Part shown: piece by piece, positions 55,366-64,000 of the stretch
How positions within the stretch are numbered: the first letter of the stretch is position 1
How the letters are laid out: each line of letters starts with the position of its first letter
Source of the DNA: Sulfolobus sp. A20
Lineage (GTDB): Archaea; Thermoproteota; Thermoprotei_A; Sulfolobales; Sulfolobaceae
DNA: 64,000 nucleotides
NCBI RefSeq assembly: GCF_001719125.1
Contig: NZ_CP017006.1
Location: forward strand, 2,370,384-2,434,383
Reading direction: 5' to 3'
Notes under the pieces: model-generated
The model's input: only the letters and a program-made list of their open reading frames with translations
Databases searched by the model: none
Told to the model about the DNA's origin: nothing
Program-made: the position numbers and the translations under genes

Positions 55366-56375
55366 ATCGCATCCCTTATCCTAGGATCTAGAAATGCGTA
55401 GGAAATATCAGCAATTAGATTAGAAATTACAACTACTATTGTAATTATAACAGTACTAGCTATGAGGGTAGGAGAATCTAAATTTAGAAGGCTTTCAGCA
55501 ACTAAATATCCTATTCCGTAGTAGTTAAATATCGTTTCAACTACTAGACTTCCTTGCATTAGTCCAGAAAAGATTATACTAATTATAGTAACAGATGGTA
55601 GTAATGAGTTCTTCAAAGCGTGTCTAAAAATTACGATCCTCTCTTTTAGACCTTTAGCTCTCGCCGTCTTCACGTATTCCATGTTTAAAACCTCAAGCAT
55701 AGAGTTTCTAGTCAATCTAACTACACCTCCAAATCCTATTAACACTAGCGATAATGCCGGGAGTATTGCATGCTGTAATGACGATACAAAGGCTGGGATA
55801 TCACCTACTAATAAGGAGTTTAGGATAGGCATATTGTCAATTAACCATATATAATATTTATGACCACCAATTGAAACGTAGAACTTAGGTTCGTGGACAG
55901 ATAAAATAGGATTCATGTAATACGAAGGAGGGAATAGATGAACATAATATGCGAATGCTAAGAGTAAAGCTAACGCTATCATGAAAGGTGGAGCACTTCT
56001 TAAAATTGTATATATGATTCTTATAGCGTTATCGAGATATCCGTTAGCCCTAATCGCAGAGATTACTCCTAATGGGACTTCTATTAATATTTTCAGTATT
56101 AAGGCTATGATAGCTAGTTCTAAAGTTACGGGTAGATATTCCTCAATCAATGTAATCACTGGGGTTTGATACAATGGTGAAATCCCCCACTTCCCGGTAA
56201 AGAAGTTTAAAATATAGTAGTAAAGTTGAACGTACCAAGGTTGATTTAAGTGATAAAGCTCAGTAATTATCTGAATTTGAGCAGGAGACGCTTCTGGACC
56301 TGCCCAAACGGAAGCCGGATTAGGAGCTGCAACATTTGCTAAATAAAAAACAATAAGTAACTCTCCAAGTATCAC
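55362..56375 (-). CDS. Peptide ABC transporter permease (OppB/DppB type)
   Basis: The permease has the OppB core with LHAILPALSLVLIGFG-like (QHAILPALSLVLIGFGGVVR) and EYVKTARAKGLKERIVIFRH, the ATPase-contact loop. With the GTG at 56375 the protein is 337 residues but loses most of its first membrane helix. The open frame continues upstream through IGKRIIEAFFVI, which matches a normal OppB first helix, to an ATT codon at 56420 that follows a GAGGTGA ribosome binding site (56427-56433) by six bases. The true start may therefore be ATT 56420. It is the second gene of the operon after the binding protein. Confidence 0.88.
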   Translation of the reverse strand: MILGELLIVFYLANVAAPNPASVWAGPEASPAQIQIITELYHLNQPWYVQLYYYILNFFTGKWGISPLYQTPVITLIEEYLPVTLELAIIALILKILIEVPLGVISAIRANGYLDNAIRIIYTILRSAPPFMIALALLLAFAYYVHLFPPSYYMNPILSVHEPKFYVSIGGHKYYIWLIDNMPILNSLLVGDIPAFVSSLQHAILPALSLVLIGFGGVVRLTRNSMLEVLNMEYVKTARAKGLKERIVIFRHALKNSLLPSVTIISIIFSGLMQGSLVVETIFNYYGIGYLVAESLLNLDSPTLIASTVIITIVVVISNLIADISYAFLDPRIRDAI

Positions 56376-56426
56376 AAAAAAAGCTTCAATAATTCTTTTT
56401 CCTATGAGCTTATAAAAAATCCCCTT

Positions 56427-56433
56427 TCACCTC
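56427..56433 (-). promoter_or_regulatory. Ribosome binding site suggesting an ATT start for the OppB-type gene
   Basis: GAGGTGA on the minus strand lies six bases before an in-frame ATT (56420-56418) and 51 bases before the first conventional start (GTG 56375). An in-frame TGA sits just upstream of the ATT, so no longer conventional start exists. Confidence 0.5.
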
Positions 56434-56437
56434 TCTT

Positions 56438-58489
56438 TCAATATAGGTCCGCGTAGAACATCCCATCTAATCCTGGGCTGTACCACAATCCGTGAATAGT
56501 GGATGACGTTACAGTATATGCTAAGAAGTCATCTAACCAGACGTATTGGGCTTGAGCTAACGTTAATAATGTTATGTTATTAAATATTTGCTGTAATTGT
56601 GTTGGATTACTTGTCCTAACCGCTTCTATAATCAATTGATTAATTGTTGTATTATCTACGAAGGCTGGATTACCGTGATGTAATCTTGCTATAGATAGAA
56701 GATATATTGCTGGATCAATAGGGCTTAATACTGGTGGAAAGTTACCGGCTAATTGGAATGCAGGATAAGCGGAAGAATTTGGAGGATTGAGGTAAGATTC
56801 GACTATTGTTACTGCAGACTCAGCGTTTAATTGAACGTTTATCCCTATTTGAGCTAACTGTTGTTGCACTAATAATGCCTCATCTTGTAGTGCAGTGCTA
56901 CCAGACTGATATGTTAAAGTTATCGTAGGGAATGGTTTACCATTCGGATTTATAACTGTCCCATTAGGCAATACTAATTTAAAACCTGCTTGAGTTAACA
57001 ATTTAATTGCTAAAGAAGGATTATACGTATAACCTTGTATTGACGAGTTATAGTAAGGTAATGCTGGGTCATTAGGACCCACATAACTGACCGCAAATCC
57101 TTTGTAAACTTGTTGTTGTATAACCGTAGGATCTATCGCGTGGGCTATTGCGAGCCTAACAGCTGTAATATTAAATGGATATTGATATGCGTCTATAGCC
57201 AGAAAATCTATTTGAGCTGATGGTCCCCATACATATATCGTCGTATTTCCGGATGTGAAGACTACTGGATATATGCCTTTAGATACTTCACTCTGAAGAG
57301 TTGATAAACCAGAAGAACCTATTAGTTCTGGCAATTGTATAACGTCAACTTGAGATATTTGTGCTTTACCTTGTTGTAGGTCTAAAATTCTTACTGCTTC
57401 ATTAGTTTGATAGTCTATGATTATAGTCTTAATTTTTGGCGTTTCAAGCATAGGATTTACCATATTCTTTGGAATTTGTGAAGCCCAGTAATTCGGACTA
57501 GCGTTCAGTATAACGTAAGAACCACCTATAGGGGTTTCAAGAACATAAGGACCTGATCCTAAAGCGTGAGTAGATAGATAAGTATTTGGAGAGTCTATTT
57601 GAACTCCTCCATGCTCATCAACAAATACTGGATCGACTATTGCACCTGCACTAGTCGATATTGCTGCCAAGAAAGCTGAGTATGGATAGTCTAGATTAAA
57701 TTCTACGGTATATGGATTCAATACAACTACGGCTTGATGAGGATAGGACATTATTTTCTGTATGGTCTGATTGCTCACATTGAAGTGGGAAAGGATGTAC
57801 GCTAAGTCATAAGCAGCTTGCTCCATAGCTATAGTCTGGTTTGACGAAAAACTGTATCCAGCGTTTTCAAATGCTTGAACGATTCCGTTCGGTAACATAA
57901 TAGTTCCAGTTTTTCCATTTGGTAAAGTACCAACAAATCCCACACCGTTGTTTACTGCTAATCCTTGGCTAACATAGATAGATATTCCTAGATCTATTAG
58001 CATTGTCCTATATATTGAAAACCATACATCAGTAGCGTTTAGTGGGCTCCCATCACTAAACTTTATAAAAGGCCATAAGTGAAATACATAAGTAGTACCG
58101 TTATTCAGTACAGTCCAGTTCTCTGCTAGAACTCCTATGAAGCTAGATGTATTGGTTCCATTATAGAATACTAGTGTCTGATATACGTTTTGAATAATCT
58201 CGCCTCCTGCAATATCATAGCTAGTAGCTGGATCTACGCTCACGGGAGCAGCTGCTTCTTCTACGGTAATGGAAGAAGGTACTGAGACGTTAGTAGCAAT
58301 TGGTATGGTAGATGATGATGTAGGTATGCTTGTCATGCTAGTAGTGGATGAAACTGTTGTAACGAGGTTAGTCTTCGAGTGATTAGATATTAAAAGTATA
58401 CCTACTATTGCTCCTATTATTACTATGATAATTACTATAATAGCGATTATATATTTACTAATTCCTAAAACTAATTTATTCCTTCTCAT
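56438..58489 (-). CDS. Peptide ABC transporter substrate-binding protein (OppA/DppA type)
   Basis: The 683-residue protein has an N-terminal membrane anchor (YIIAIIVIIIVIIGAIVGIL), a Ser/Thr-rich linker and an SBP_bac_5 domain (TVEEAAAPVSVDPATSYDIA, VFHLWPFIKFSDGSPLNATD, HAIDPTVIQQQVYKG). It captures peptides outside the cell for the OppBCDF-type importer encoded downstream. The anchor-linker layout is usual for Sulfolobus binding proteins, which are often glycosylated. It is the first gene of the operon; a TATA-like TTTTTATAATAG lies about 20-30 bases upstream, and a similar AT word recurs about 60 bases further upstream. Confidence 0.9.
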   Translation of the reverse strand: MRRNKLVLGISKYIIAIIVIIIVIIGAIVGILLISNHSKTNLVTTVSSTTSMTSIPTSSSTIPIATNVSVPSSITVEEAAAPVSVDPATSYDIAGGEIIQNVYQTLVFYNGTNTSSFIGVLAENWTVLNNGTTYVFHLWPFIKFSDGSPLNATDVWFSIYRTMLIDLGISIYVSQGLAVNNGVGFVGTLPNGKTGTIMLPNGIVQAFENAGYSFSSNQTIAMEQAAYDLAYILSHFNVSNQTIQKIMSYPHQAVVVLNPYTVEFNLDYPYSAFLAAISTSAGAIVDPVFVDEHGGVQIDSPNTYLSTHALGSGPYVLETPIGGSYVILNASPNYWASQIPKNMVNPMLETPKIKTIIIDYQTNEAVRILDLQQGKAQISQVDVIQLPELIGSSGLSTLQSEVSKGIYPVVFTSGNTTIYVWGPSAQIDFLAIDAYQYPFNITAVRLAIAHAIDPTVIQQQVYKGFAVSYVGPNDPALPYYNSSIQGYTYNPSLAIKLLTQAGFKLVLPNGTVINPNGKPFPTITLTYQSGSTALQDEALLVQQQLAQIGINVQLNAESAVTIVESYLNPPNSSAYPAFQLAGNFPPVLSPIDPAIYLLSIARLHHGNPAFVDNTTINQLIIEAVRTSNPTQLQQIFNNITLLTLAQAQYVWLDDFLAYTVTSSTIHGLWYSPGLDGMFYADLY

Positions 58490-58754
58490 AACGAGTATAG
58501 TTTAAGGTACACTATTATAAAAATTTTTATCACATATGTACTTCATTAACTACCTAAATTTACTGGGTAATGTATCTACTATTATAAAAAATTTTTGAAT
58601 CAGTTATGTCATTAAAAGTTGATTTTATGCAAATTATGTGAAAAACTAAAGCAAGTAATAAAGCGTATTATTAGAGGATGTTTATAAAGCTTGAGATTAA
58701 CTTTTTATAGTGCCTACACAGTGTGATACTTTTAATAACAAATTACAGCGTGGT

Positions 58755-58789
58755 GAAAGCCTAGCCATTTATGGCGGGGAGGAAGTCAG
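58755..58789 (+). repeat. Solo tnpB right-end hairpin (best-preserved copy)
   Basis: GAAAGCCTAGCCATTTATGG followed by CGGGGAGGAAGTCAG forms a near-perfect stem (GCC/GGC plus flanking CCT/AGG) and carries the full GAGGAAGTCAG 3' tail of the tnpB element end. It stands alone, 200 bases from the decayed tnpB, in the opposite orientation. In functional TnpB systems the guide RNA would continue from this tail into the flank (58790 onward). Confidence 0.55.
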
Positions 58790-58995
58790 TTCAACTGGAC
58801 TATACGTCAAATATCAGAAACTGTGATCCACTTCTAAAATATCTCACATGCATCTAACTTTATTTATGACTTAAGAATAATACGATAAAATATTAAAATA
58901 TCTTTAAAAATTATTATAATTATAAGAAGAATTATAATAACATTGAACTATCGAAAAACCGTGTTGTGAAGTTTGATCTCGGAAATTAATCTTCT

Positions 58996-59911
58996 GACTT
59001 CCTCTTCTCCCTGAAGGGTGAGGCTTTCCTCAGCTTGCAAAGAGCCTTTCCCTCTATTTAAGAATTTCTTCCCTAGCATGAAACTCTTAAACCTTCTCAG
59101 CTTTACTCTTCAACTCATCAAGCTCAGTAATCCTCTTCTGAAAATAGAAAATCACTCTTAACTATGGAACCGCGGTAAAATAGAGTTTTACCATGATCAA
59201 CTAAAACCGTTGCTAACATGTTTATACCAAGGTCAATTGAGGCTGTATTGTTACCTTTAGGAACGGCTATTTAGATCTTATCCCTTTTACCGTGAATTAT
59301 GAGGGAGTTCTTTACTGGTTTTTTACTCTTCTTTGAAACTACCCTACTAGCGTCTATAGGAATATGAGCATAGAACTTATTGATTATGTGTATTTCTATC
59401 CTTCCTTATATGCCAAACCATCTAAGTGTGCCTGCAAAGGGTATTTCCATCTTCCAGTCCTTCACACTAAAATATGCCTTTCCTCACCAACCTTATAACG
59501 GTCTTGCGTAATAAGAAGATTCCTCTCGCCGTTTTCTATCCAATAACTTGGTTATGAAATTTGATTAGGGAAAGATGTAGGTCTTTCTTCTTTAGCAGAG
59601 AGAAAAAGGGACGACCAAGCCTCATTATTCTTGTGCAATACTGCTTGTGCATTAACTCCAAGTATCCCCTTGTACTTCTCGTAGAATTTATTCCAAGTAC
59701 CCTTGAAGTCTATTTTCTTTTGTTGGAAGAACTGTTGCCTTCTCTCATATTTCGTTCCACATCTTTGATGTTACGTCAGCTTAGCTTTCTTTTTTGGTAT
59801 CCGTTAGGGAATAGTCTAAGAACGACTGTTCTTACACTCCCCTTTGGTATTGCGGGAGTGATAATCTGTTCCCCTGCTCCTCATCTTTATTAAGTTGACC
59901 AGAAGGGAGTG
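58996..59911 (-). pseudogene. Decayed IS200/IS605-type tnpB with RuvC-I motif and right-end hairpin
   Basis: On the minus strand, broken frames give a TnpB: RTVVLRLFPNGYQKRKLS (start region, about 59850-59790), RRQQFFQQKKIDFKGTWNKF, YEKYKGILGVNAQAVLHKNN, EAWSSFFSLLKKKDLH, then YAHIPIDASRVV and the RuvC-I stretch TASIDLGINMLATVLVDHGK. After this a coiled segment (ITELDELKSKAEKV) runs directly into the right-end hairpin at 58996-59028, so RuvC-II, the zinc finger and RuvC-III are missing. Several stops and frameshifts interrupt the chain. A related hairpin at 59950-59990 marks the other end of the element. No tnpA is present. Confidence 0.75.
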
Positions 59912-59949
59912 GCATAAAAGAGACTACGATTTTTATATTTTAAAAACTT

Positions 59950-59990
59950 TTACCCCCTTCTTGAAAGGTAAGGTTTGTCGTTATTTTATT
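59950..59990. repeat. Hairpin at the left end of the decayed tnpB element
   Basis: TTACCCCCTTCTTGAAAGGT followed by AAGGTTTGTCGTTATTTTAT matches the 42732-42768 end of the MITE-like element. It is in the same orientation as the hairpin at 58996. An eroded partner lies at 60030-60050 (GTGGGGAGAAGTCAGC). Confidence 0.5.
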
Positions 59991-60163
59991 ATGATACAAT
60001 ATTTAAAGATTTACGAAATGAGGAAAAGCTTAATGTGGGGAGAAGTCAGCTTGCTTCGGTAGTTTTACTTTGATATGATAGATAATTTATTGTTTTATAT
60101 TACTTAAATATTCCTTACATGTAAGGAGGCTATAATATTAATTTGGAAGATTAGTTATGTCTC

Positions 60164-61510
60164 ATGAGCAAAGACTTCACTCCATTCGATAATGCACCAA
60201 TAAAGAATGTACACTATAGATGGACTATATTAGCTGCCTTAGGTGACTATCTAGATGCCGGGGCGATAGTGGCAGGAGCTGCCTCTGTTTCCATTTGGGT
60301 ATCCTATTTTCATTTGAGCTCGATCCTCTTAGGCTTGATAGCTGCATTAAGTCCTAATGCTTTTGCTGCCTTCATTGGAGCATTAGTAGCTGGTCCTTTA
60401 GGTGATAGATATGGTAGAAAAGCGATTTACACGTATGACCTTATATTCTATATTATAGGTACCATTATAGTCATTGCAAGTGTAAATCCGTTCATGTTAA
60501 TTTTAGGGTATATAATAACTGGAATAGCTGTGGGTGTAGATGTTCCTACATCATGGTCTTTAATTGCAGAATTCTCTCCTAAAAGAGGAAGAGGTAGATT
60601 AATGTCCTTCACCAACCTCTTCTGGTATATAGGTCCAATAGTAATATTATTGCTAGGAGTTGGAACATATTCTGTAGGAGTAAACTCTTTCAGAATACTT
60701 TTCGGGAGTTTAGCATTGGTCGCACTAATTACTTGGTTACTTAGAAGAGGACTGATAGAATCACCTAGATGGTCCGCTGCTAAGGGTAAGGAAGAGGATG
60801 TAAAGAAAGCTATTGAACAGCTTGGTGTAAGCTCACCATCGACTAGTGTTACTTCCGGCATAGAAAATTCCAAGCCTAAATTGAGCCAATTCGCTAAAGG
60901 ATTTGCATTTATCATCCCATTATACATTATGTGGGGAATACCAGCTGGTACATTCGGATTCTTCTTACCATTTTTCGTAAAGGATTTGGGAATTAGTAGT
61001 GCTACTGGAGGAGATTTAATACAAATACTCTGGTTCATAACTGCAATTATGGGAGTAATACTAGTTCCAATGCAGTTATCAGATAAGGTTAACAGAAGAC
61101 TATTATATGCAATTTCAGCAATGGTATGTGCGATAGCATTCGCTATACCCATAGCTTTACCAGTGAAGATACTAGCTGTAGCAGCTGCTAATGTCATATT
61201 ATTCGGCTTTGGACACGGAATGGGTCTATGGCCAATAACTAGAATGTGGTCAGTAGAGCTTTTCCCCACAGAAATAAGAAATACAGCTCAAGCTTTAGTA
61301 TGGGCTTCAATGAGGTTTGCGATTGGAGTATGGAGTATATTTGTCCCTACTATCGTGTCAACAATAGGTTACAGTGCAATAGCCTCTGTTGCTACAGCCT
61401 TCTTTGTAGCTAATGCCATAATAGGGGGACTATTTGGACCAAGAGCTGAGGGAAAAACTTTAGAAGAAATATTAAAAGAATTTTATGGACAGAAAATTAT
61501 GCAAAAATAA
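60164..61510 (+). CDS. MFS transporter, sugar/metabolite symporter type
   Basis: The 448-residue, 12-helix protein has AGPLGDRYGRKAIYTYDLIF in loop 2-3 (about residues 77-96), GVDVPTSWSLIAEFSPKRGR after helix 4 and VELFPTEIRNTAQALVWASM late in the second half, all typical of the sugar/aromatic-acid symporter branch. TATAATATTA (60131-60140) lies 24-33 bases before ATG 60164, giving a leaderless mRNA. It is convergent with a metallo-beta-lactamase-fold gene and close to acid-sugar catabolic genes, so a sugar-acid substrate is possible. Confidence 0.86.
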   Translation: MSKDFTPFDNAPIKNVHYRWTILAALGDYLDAGAIVAGAASVSIWVSYFHLSSILLGLIAALSPNAFAAFIGALVAGPLGDRYGRKAIYTYDLIFYIIGTIIVIASVNPFMLILGYIITGIAVGVDVPTSWSLIAEFSPKRGRGRLMSFTNLFWYIGPIVILLLGVGTYSVGVNSFRILFGSLALVALITWLLRRGLIESPRWSAAKGKEEDVKKAIEQLGVSSPSTSVTSGIENSKPKLSQFAKGFAFIIPLYIMWGIPAGTFGFFLPFFVKDLGISSATGGDLIQILWFITAIMGVILVPMQLSDKVNRRLLYAISAMVCAIAFAIPIALPVKILAVAAANVILFGFGHGMGLWPITRMWSVELFPTEIRNTAQALVWASMRFAIGVWSIFVPTIVSTIGYSAIASVATAFFVANAIIGGLFGPRAEGKTLEEILKEFYGQKIMQK

Positions 61511-61514
61511 TTTT

Positions 61515-62285
61515 TTAAACTATTTTTTCTCCAAACCTTTCAACATTTTTTGGATCATATGCAGGTATGACAATATCACACGTTTTTCTTAAATACTCAT
61601 AAGCGTTTAGGCACTCATAAATATTCTCTGCTATACCAATTGGTATATTCTCCTCAAAGTTTCTCGCAACAAACGCTGAGTCAGTTATACAAATTCTCTT
61701 TTGACCATTTATCACAATGGATAACGAGCTCCTATGATGGCAACCAGTCCACTTAACGAAGACGTTCTCACTAATGTAATCATCATCAATTAAAACTATC
61801 CTATTCCACGCCTTTTCAAATAGATACTCTCTAACGTATCTAGGTAAATATATGTCTCTATTTAAAAAAGGTGAAGGATTAGGATTAACTACATCCTCAA
61901 ACCATCCTCTTTTAGAGAAGTAAAACTTTGCCTTATCAAATAAGTCAATATTACCTATTGCATAGTCTTGGACTGGGGTTATCACAACTTTTGATATATC
62001 TTCTAGTTTAATATTGTATCTAGCTAAATGGTTTTCTATTCTTTGATCTTCGGTAAAGGAGAACTTACATCTATCATTACCAGCCCATTCTCTTAAAAAC
62101 TTATTCCTTAACGTTAAATCCCTAACTAAACCAGTGTTAATTAAAACATATTCATCTCCATCCTCTATCAAAAAAGAGTAAAACGAAAGCTTCATCCAAT
62201 TGTTGAACTCTCTCATCCAGAAAACTTCTGCTCCCGGTACTTCTCCATGTTCTCCTACCTTGAACATGAGAACTCTCTTTATCAT
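61515..62285 (-). CDS. Metallo-beta-lactamase-fold protein lacking the HxHxDH metal motif
   Basis: The 256-residue protein follows the lactonase-like metallo-beta-lactamase layout (YSFLIEDGDEYVLINTGLVR, then KVVITPVQDYAIGNIDLFDK, then KRICITDSAF). Where active enzymes have T-H-x-H-x-D-H, this one reads T-P-V-Q-D-Y, so three metal-binding histidines are lost. GCHHRSSLSI keeps the position of the third His motif and TDSAF that of the bridging Asp. It could be a catalytically dead binding protein, or use another metal set. It is 48 bases downstream of the acid-sugar dehydratase gene and probably co-transcribed with it. Confidence 0.75.
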   Translation of the reverse strand: MIKRVLMFKVGEHGEVPGAEVFWMREFNNWMKLSFYSFLIEDGDEYVLINTGLVRDLTLRNKFLREWAGNDRCKFSFTEDQRIENHLARYNIKLEDISKVVITPVQDYAIGNIDLFDKAKFYFSKRGWFEDVVNPNPSPFLNRDIYLPRYVREYLFEKAWNRIVLIDDDYISENVFVKWTGCHHRSSLSIVINGQKRICITDSAFVARNFEENIPIGIAENIYECLNAYEYLRKTCDIVIPAYDPKNVERFGEKIV

Positions 62286-62333
62286 TTAATATCCTCATCA
62301 TCTCTCTAATATAAAAATGAAATCCCTGACTAG

Positions 62334-63443
62334 TTAGTTAAGACTATACTCTATTCCAAAGCCTACTTTATCGTTTAAGTAGAAATATCCATTCTTGGGT
62401 CTCGGTGGATTAACCATGAAGTCCTCCATCCATCTATATTTAGTTAAGAACTCAGCCATTGGGCAGATGTGAGGAGGGCATGAAAATAGGAAATGCAGAT
62501 TATACGGTATGCTAGTGTGAGGAATGACTTGTAATCCATAAGCCTCAGCTAATCCTTGAACTTTCTTAAGAGTGGTAATTCCACCAGACCATAAGGCATC
62601 TGGTTGCAAAATCTCTATGCCATAATCTGCTAAAAGTTTAAATTCCTCAACGGTGTAAGCGTGTTCCCCTGCTGCTATGGGAATTCCTATCTCCTTACTT
62701 AATACCTTATAAGCATGGTATTCATCTGGTGGTAGTGGTTCTTCTATCCAGCTTAACTCATACCTCTCTAGTCTCTTTAACATTCTTCTAGCGTACTTTA
62801 AATTCCAAGCCATCCAAACGTCAGCCATTAGGTCTACATTATAACCTATAGCATCTCTTACAGCTTTAACTAGTTCCTCATTCCTCTCCATCCCCTTATA
62901 GCCATCTAATGGACCACAACATAATCTCATTTTCATAGCTTGATACCCTTCTTCTAGATAGCTTAAAGCCTCTTTTCGTAATTCGTTTATATCAGTTGGA
63001 TGTAAATGACTGGCATAAGCTGGAATTCTCTCCCTAGTCGGACCGCCTAATAATTTATATACAGGCTTTCCAGTCTCTTTACCTTTTAGATCCCATAACA
63101 TTAAGTCAATTGCACTTATTGCCATCATTACTATCCCTTTTCTGCCAAAAGGTAAGGTTATTCTATAAAGCAAGTCAAAAATTCGTTCGGTTTCATCAAT
63201 TTCCCTTCCGATTATTACGTTTTTTAACTTCAAAATGATGTCTGCAACCATGTCACTAACTTCTACAATACTTTCCTCATTGTTGTCTGTGACCATTTTA
63301 ACGAAAGAGACCGTATTATAGCCAGCTGACTCTAGTGGATTTAAGCCCTTTATTTCATAATAATCTGTGGGTTTTGTATAAGGATAAGCCTCTAGATTTG
63401 GTTTATAATTCGCCTTAACTAATACGATATCTTTTACTCTCAT
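62334..63443 (-). CDS. Enolase-superfamily acid-sugar dehydratase
   Basis: The 369-residue protein belongs to the mandelate racemase/muconate lactonizing group. Base and metal residues are visible: YQAMKMRLCCGPLDG, the Asp in VDLMADVWMAW, Glu in LSWIEEPLPP, Glu-His in IAAGEHAYT, Asp in LQPDALWSGG and His in VIPHTSIPYNLHF. This set is that of L-rhamnonate/galactonate-type dehydratases, which remove water from a sugar acid to give a 2-keto-3-deoxy acid. It lies beside an MFS transporter, a lactonase-like fold protein and a flavin oxidoreductase, consistent with a sugar-acid pathway. Exact substrate unknown. Confidence 0.85.
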   Translation of the reverse strand: MRVKDIVLVKANYKPNLEAYPYTKPTDYYEIKGLNPLESAGYNTVSFVKMVTDNNEESIVEVSDMVADIILKLKNVIIGREIDETERIFDLLYRITLPFGRKGIVMMAISAIDLMLWDLKGKETGKPVYKLLGGPTRERIPAYASHLHPTDINELRKEALSYLEEGYQAMKMRLCCGPLDGYKGMERNEELVKAVRDAIGYNVDLMADVWMAWNLKYARRMLKRLERYELSWIEEPLPPDEYHAYKVLSKEIGIPIAAGEHAYTVEEFKLLADYGIEILQPDALWSGGITTLKKVQGLAEAYGLQVIPHTSIPYNLHFLFSCPPHICPMAEFLTKYRWMEDFMVNPPRPKNGYFYLNDKVGFGIEYSLN

Positions 63444-63532
63444 TCTTAGCTATATTTATTTCTTAAATAGAAAAAAAGTAAACCATACAAGTAAGGTAAT
63501 AGTTTTATTAACTAAGGTAGCTTATCCGTAAG

Positions 63533-64000
63533 TTAATCGCTAAATTCGAGTGTAATACCTTTACTTTCTAATGCCTTGCTAACCTTTTCCTTAAGTAGTA
63601 CCATATTCTCCTCAACCATCTCTAAGGGCTTCATACCGTAGTCTATTAAGAACATTAGCCTTGTTGGTCTAGCTAATTTATAGATATACTCTATCTGGTT
63701 AGCTATATCCTCTGGTCCACCTAACAATAAAAGACCGCTTTTATATAACTCATCTAAAGTCCTCCTCTTAGCATATAATCTTGAAAATACGTATCTATGT
63801 AAGTAGTCTTTAGATTGTTCTATTGCATCGTGAAAAGACTTTCCTACGTGGGTATGAAATGATAACGATAACTCCTTTTCTTCTAATCCAGAACTTTTCA
63901 ATCCCTCTCTAAACGAGTTCACAACTTGACTTATGTCATCAAGCTTATCGACAGTAGCATAAGGTATCATCATTAAATTAAATCCTTTCTTGCCAACATG
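63533..64000 (-). CDS. Luciferase-like flavin-dependent oxidoreductase (5' end cut by window)
   Basis: The minus-strand frame is open to the window edge, where it reads HVGKKGFNLMMIPYATVDKL, so the apparent start at 63973 is internal. The 155 visible residues form the C-terminal part of an LLM-class, F420- or FMN-dependent monooxygenase, with LLLLGGPEDIANQIEYIYKL near the end. The N-terminal flavin-binding half lies outside. The next gene downstream is the acid-sugar dehydratase, 90 bases away on the same strand. Confidence 0.75.
   Translation of the reverse strand, partial: HVGKKGFNLMMIPYATVDKLDDISQVVNSFREGLKSSGLEEKELSLSFHTHVGKSFHDAIEQSKDYLHRYVFSRLYAKRRTLDELYKSGLLLLGGPEDIANQIEYIYKLARPTRLMFLIDYGMKPLEMVEENMVLLKEKVSKALESKGITLEFSD

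Noticed and set aside
59561-59893. Open frame of 110 codons on the plus strand
   Set aside because: It is the antisense of the decayed tnpB; the minus strand there reads clear TnpB motifs, and the plus-strand product has no recognisable pattern.
60448-61269. 273-codon frame on the minus strand
   Set aside because: It lies wholly inside the MFS transporter gene on the other strand and is a product of its codon bias.

Overview
The window is chromosomal DNA of a thermoacidophilic crenarchaeon of the Sulfolobaceae, and I do not name the species. It is A+T-rich. Many genes start at or just after an archaeal TATA box, so they are probably leaderless, while genes inside operons carry GGTG-type ribosome binding sites. 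It encodes sulfocyanins, a lipoylated 2-oxoacid dehydrogenase complex with AcoX, a CARF/HEPN Csx1-type protein, a solitary Sulfolobales-type CRISPR repeat and decayed tnpB (IS200/IS605-type) elements. There are no rRNA genes, no recognisable tRNA genes and no cas1-cas8 genes.

Layout. 1-10 kb: a partial MFS transporter, a Bat-type HTH regulator, an AMP-forming acyl-CoA synthetase with an enoyl-CoA hydratase, an orphan 143-residue protein, an APC permease and a 939-residue protein with two P-loops. A duplicated spacer links the hydratase gene to that 939-residue gene. 10-18 kb: acyl-CoA dehydrogenase, MFS transporter, ketol-acid reductoisomerase, B12-binding radical SAM enzyme, and an HTH protein with a DGG-repeat beta domain; then about 1 kb without a gene, holding a tnpB relic and one CRISPR repeat. 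18.5-24 kb: an E2-acoX-E1beta-E1alpha-E3 gene block on the minus strand.

24.3-35.8 kb is the most striking region. Two divergent arms carry, to the left, TatA, a polytopic membrane protein, a Tat-exported Rieske protein of the arsenite-oxidase small-subunit (AioB) type and a sulfocyanin. To the right lie a second sulfocyanin, a 47-residue membrane peptide, a CuA subunit II, a heme-copper oxidase subunit I, a DUF1404-like membrane protein and a 1111-residue molybdopterin oxidoreductase of the AioA type. Read together, they look like a complete extracytoplasmic electron path: substrate, Mo/[3Fe-4S] subunit, Rieske, blue copper, CuA, O2. The two sulfocyanin genes are joined by a 509-bp near-perfect inverted repeat, and the AioA-like subunit lacks two of the four arsenite-pocket residues, so its substrate is open.

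36-45 kb: an M1 aminopeptidase with C-terminal HEAT repeats, the orphan Csx1-type protein, tnpB debris, an MFS transporter, a 241-bp MITE-like element, an acyl-CoA ligase and a VapBC pair. 45-58 kb: an MMPL/RND-type exporter, an Lrp-type regulator divergent from an MFS efflux protein, a zinc alcohol/polyol dehydrogenase with an MFS transporter, and a five-gene Opp/Dpp-type peptide ABC transporter. 58.5-64 kb: a decayed tnpB element, an MFS transporter, a metallo-beta-lactamase-fold protein without its usual metal motif, an enolase-superfamily acid-sugar dehydratase and a partial luciferase-like flavin oxidoreductase. The six MFS carriers, acyl-CoA enzymes and peptide transporter indicate scavenging of organic acids and peptides beside the respiratory island.
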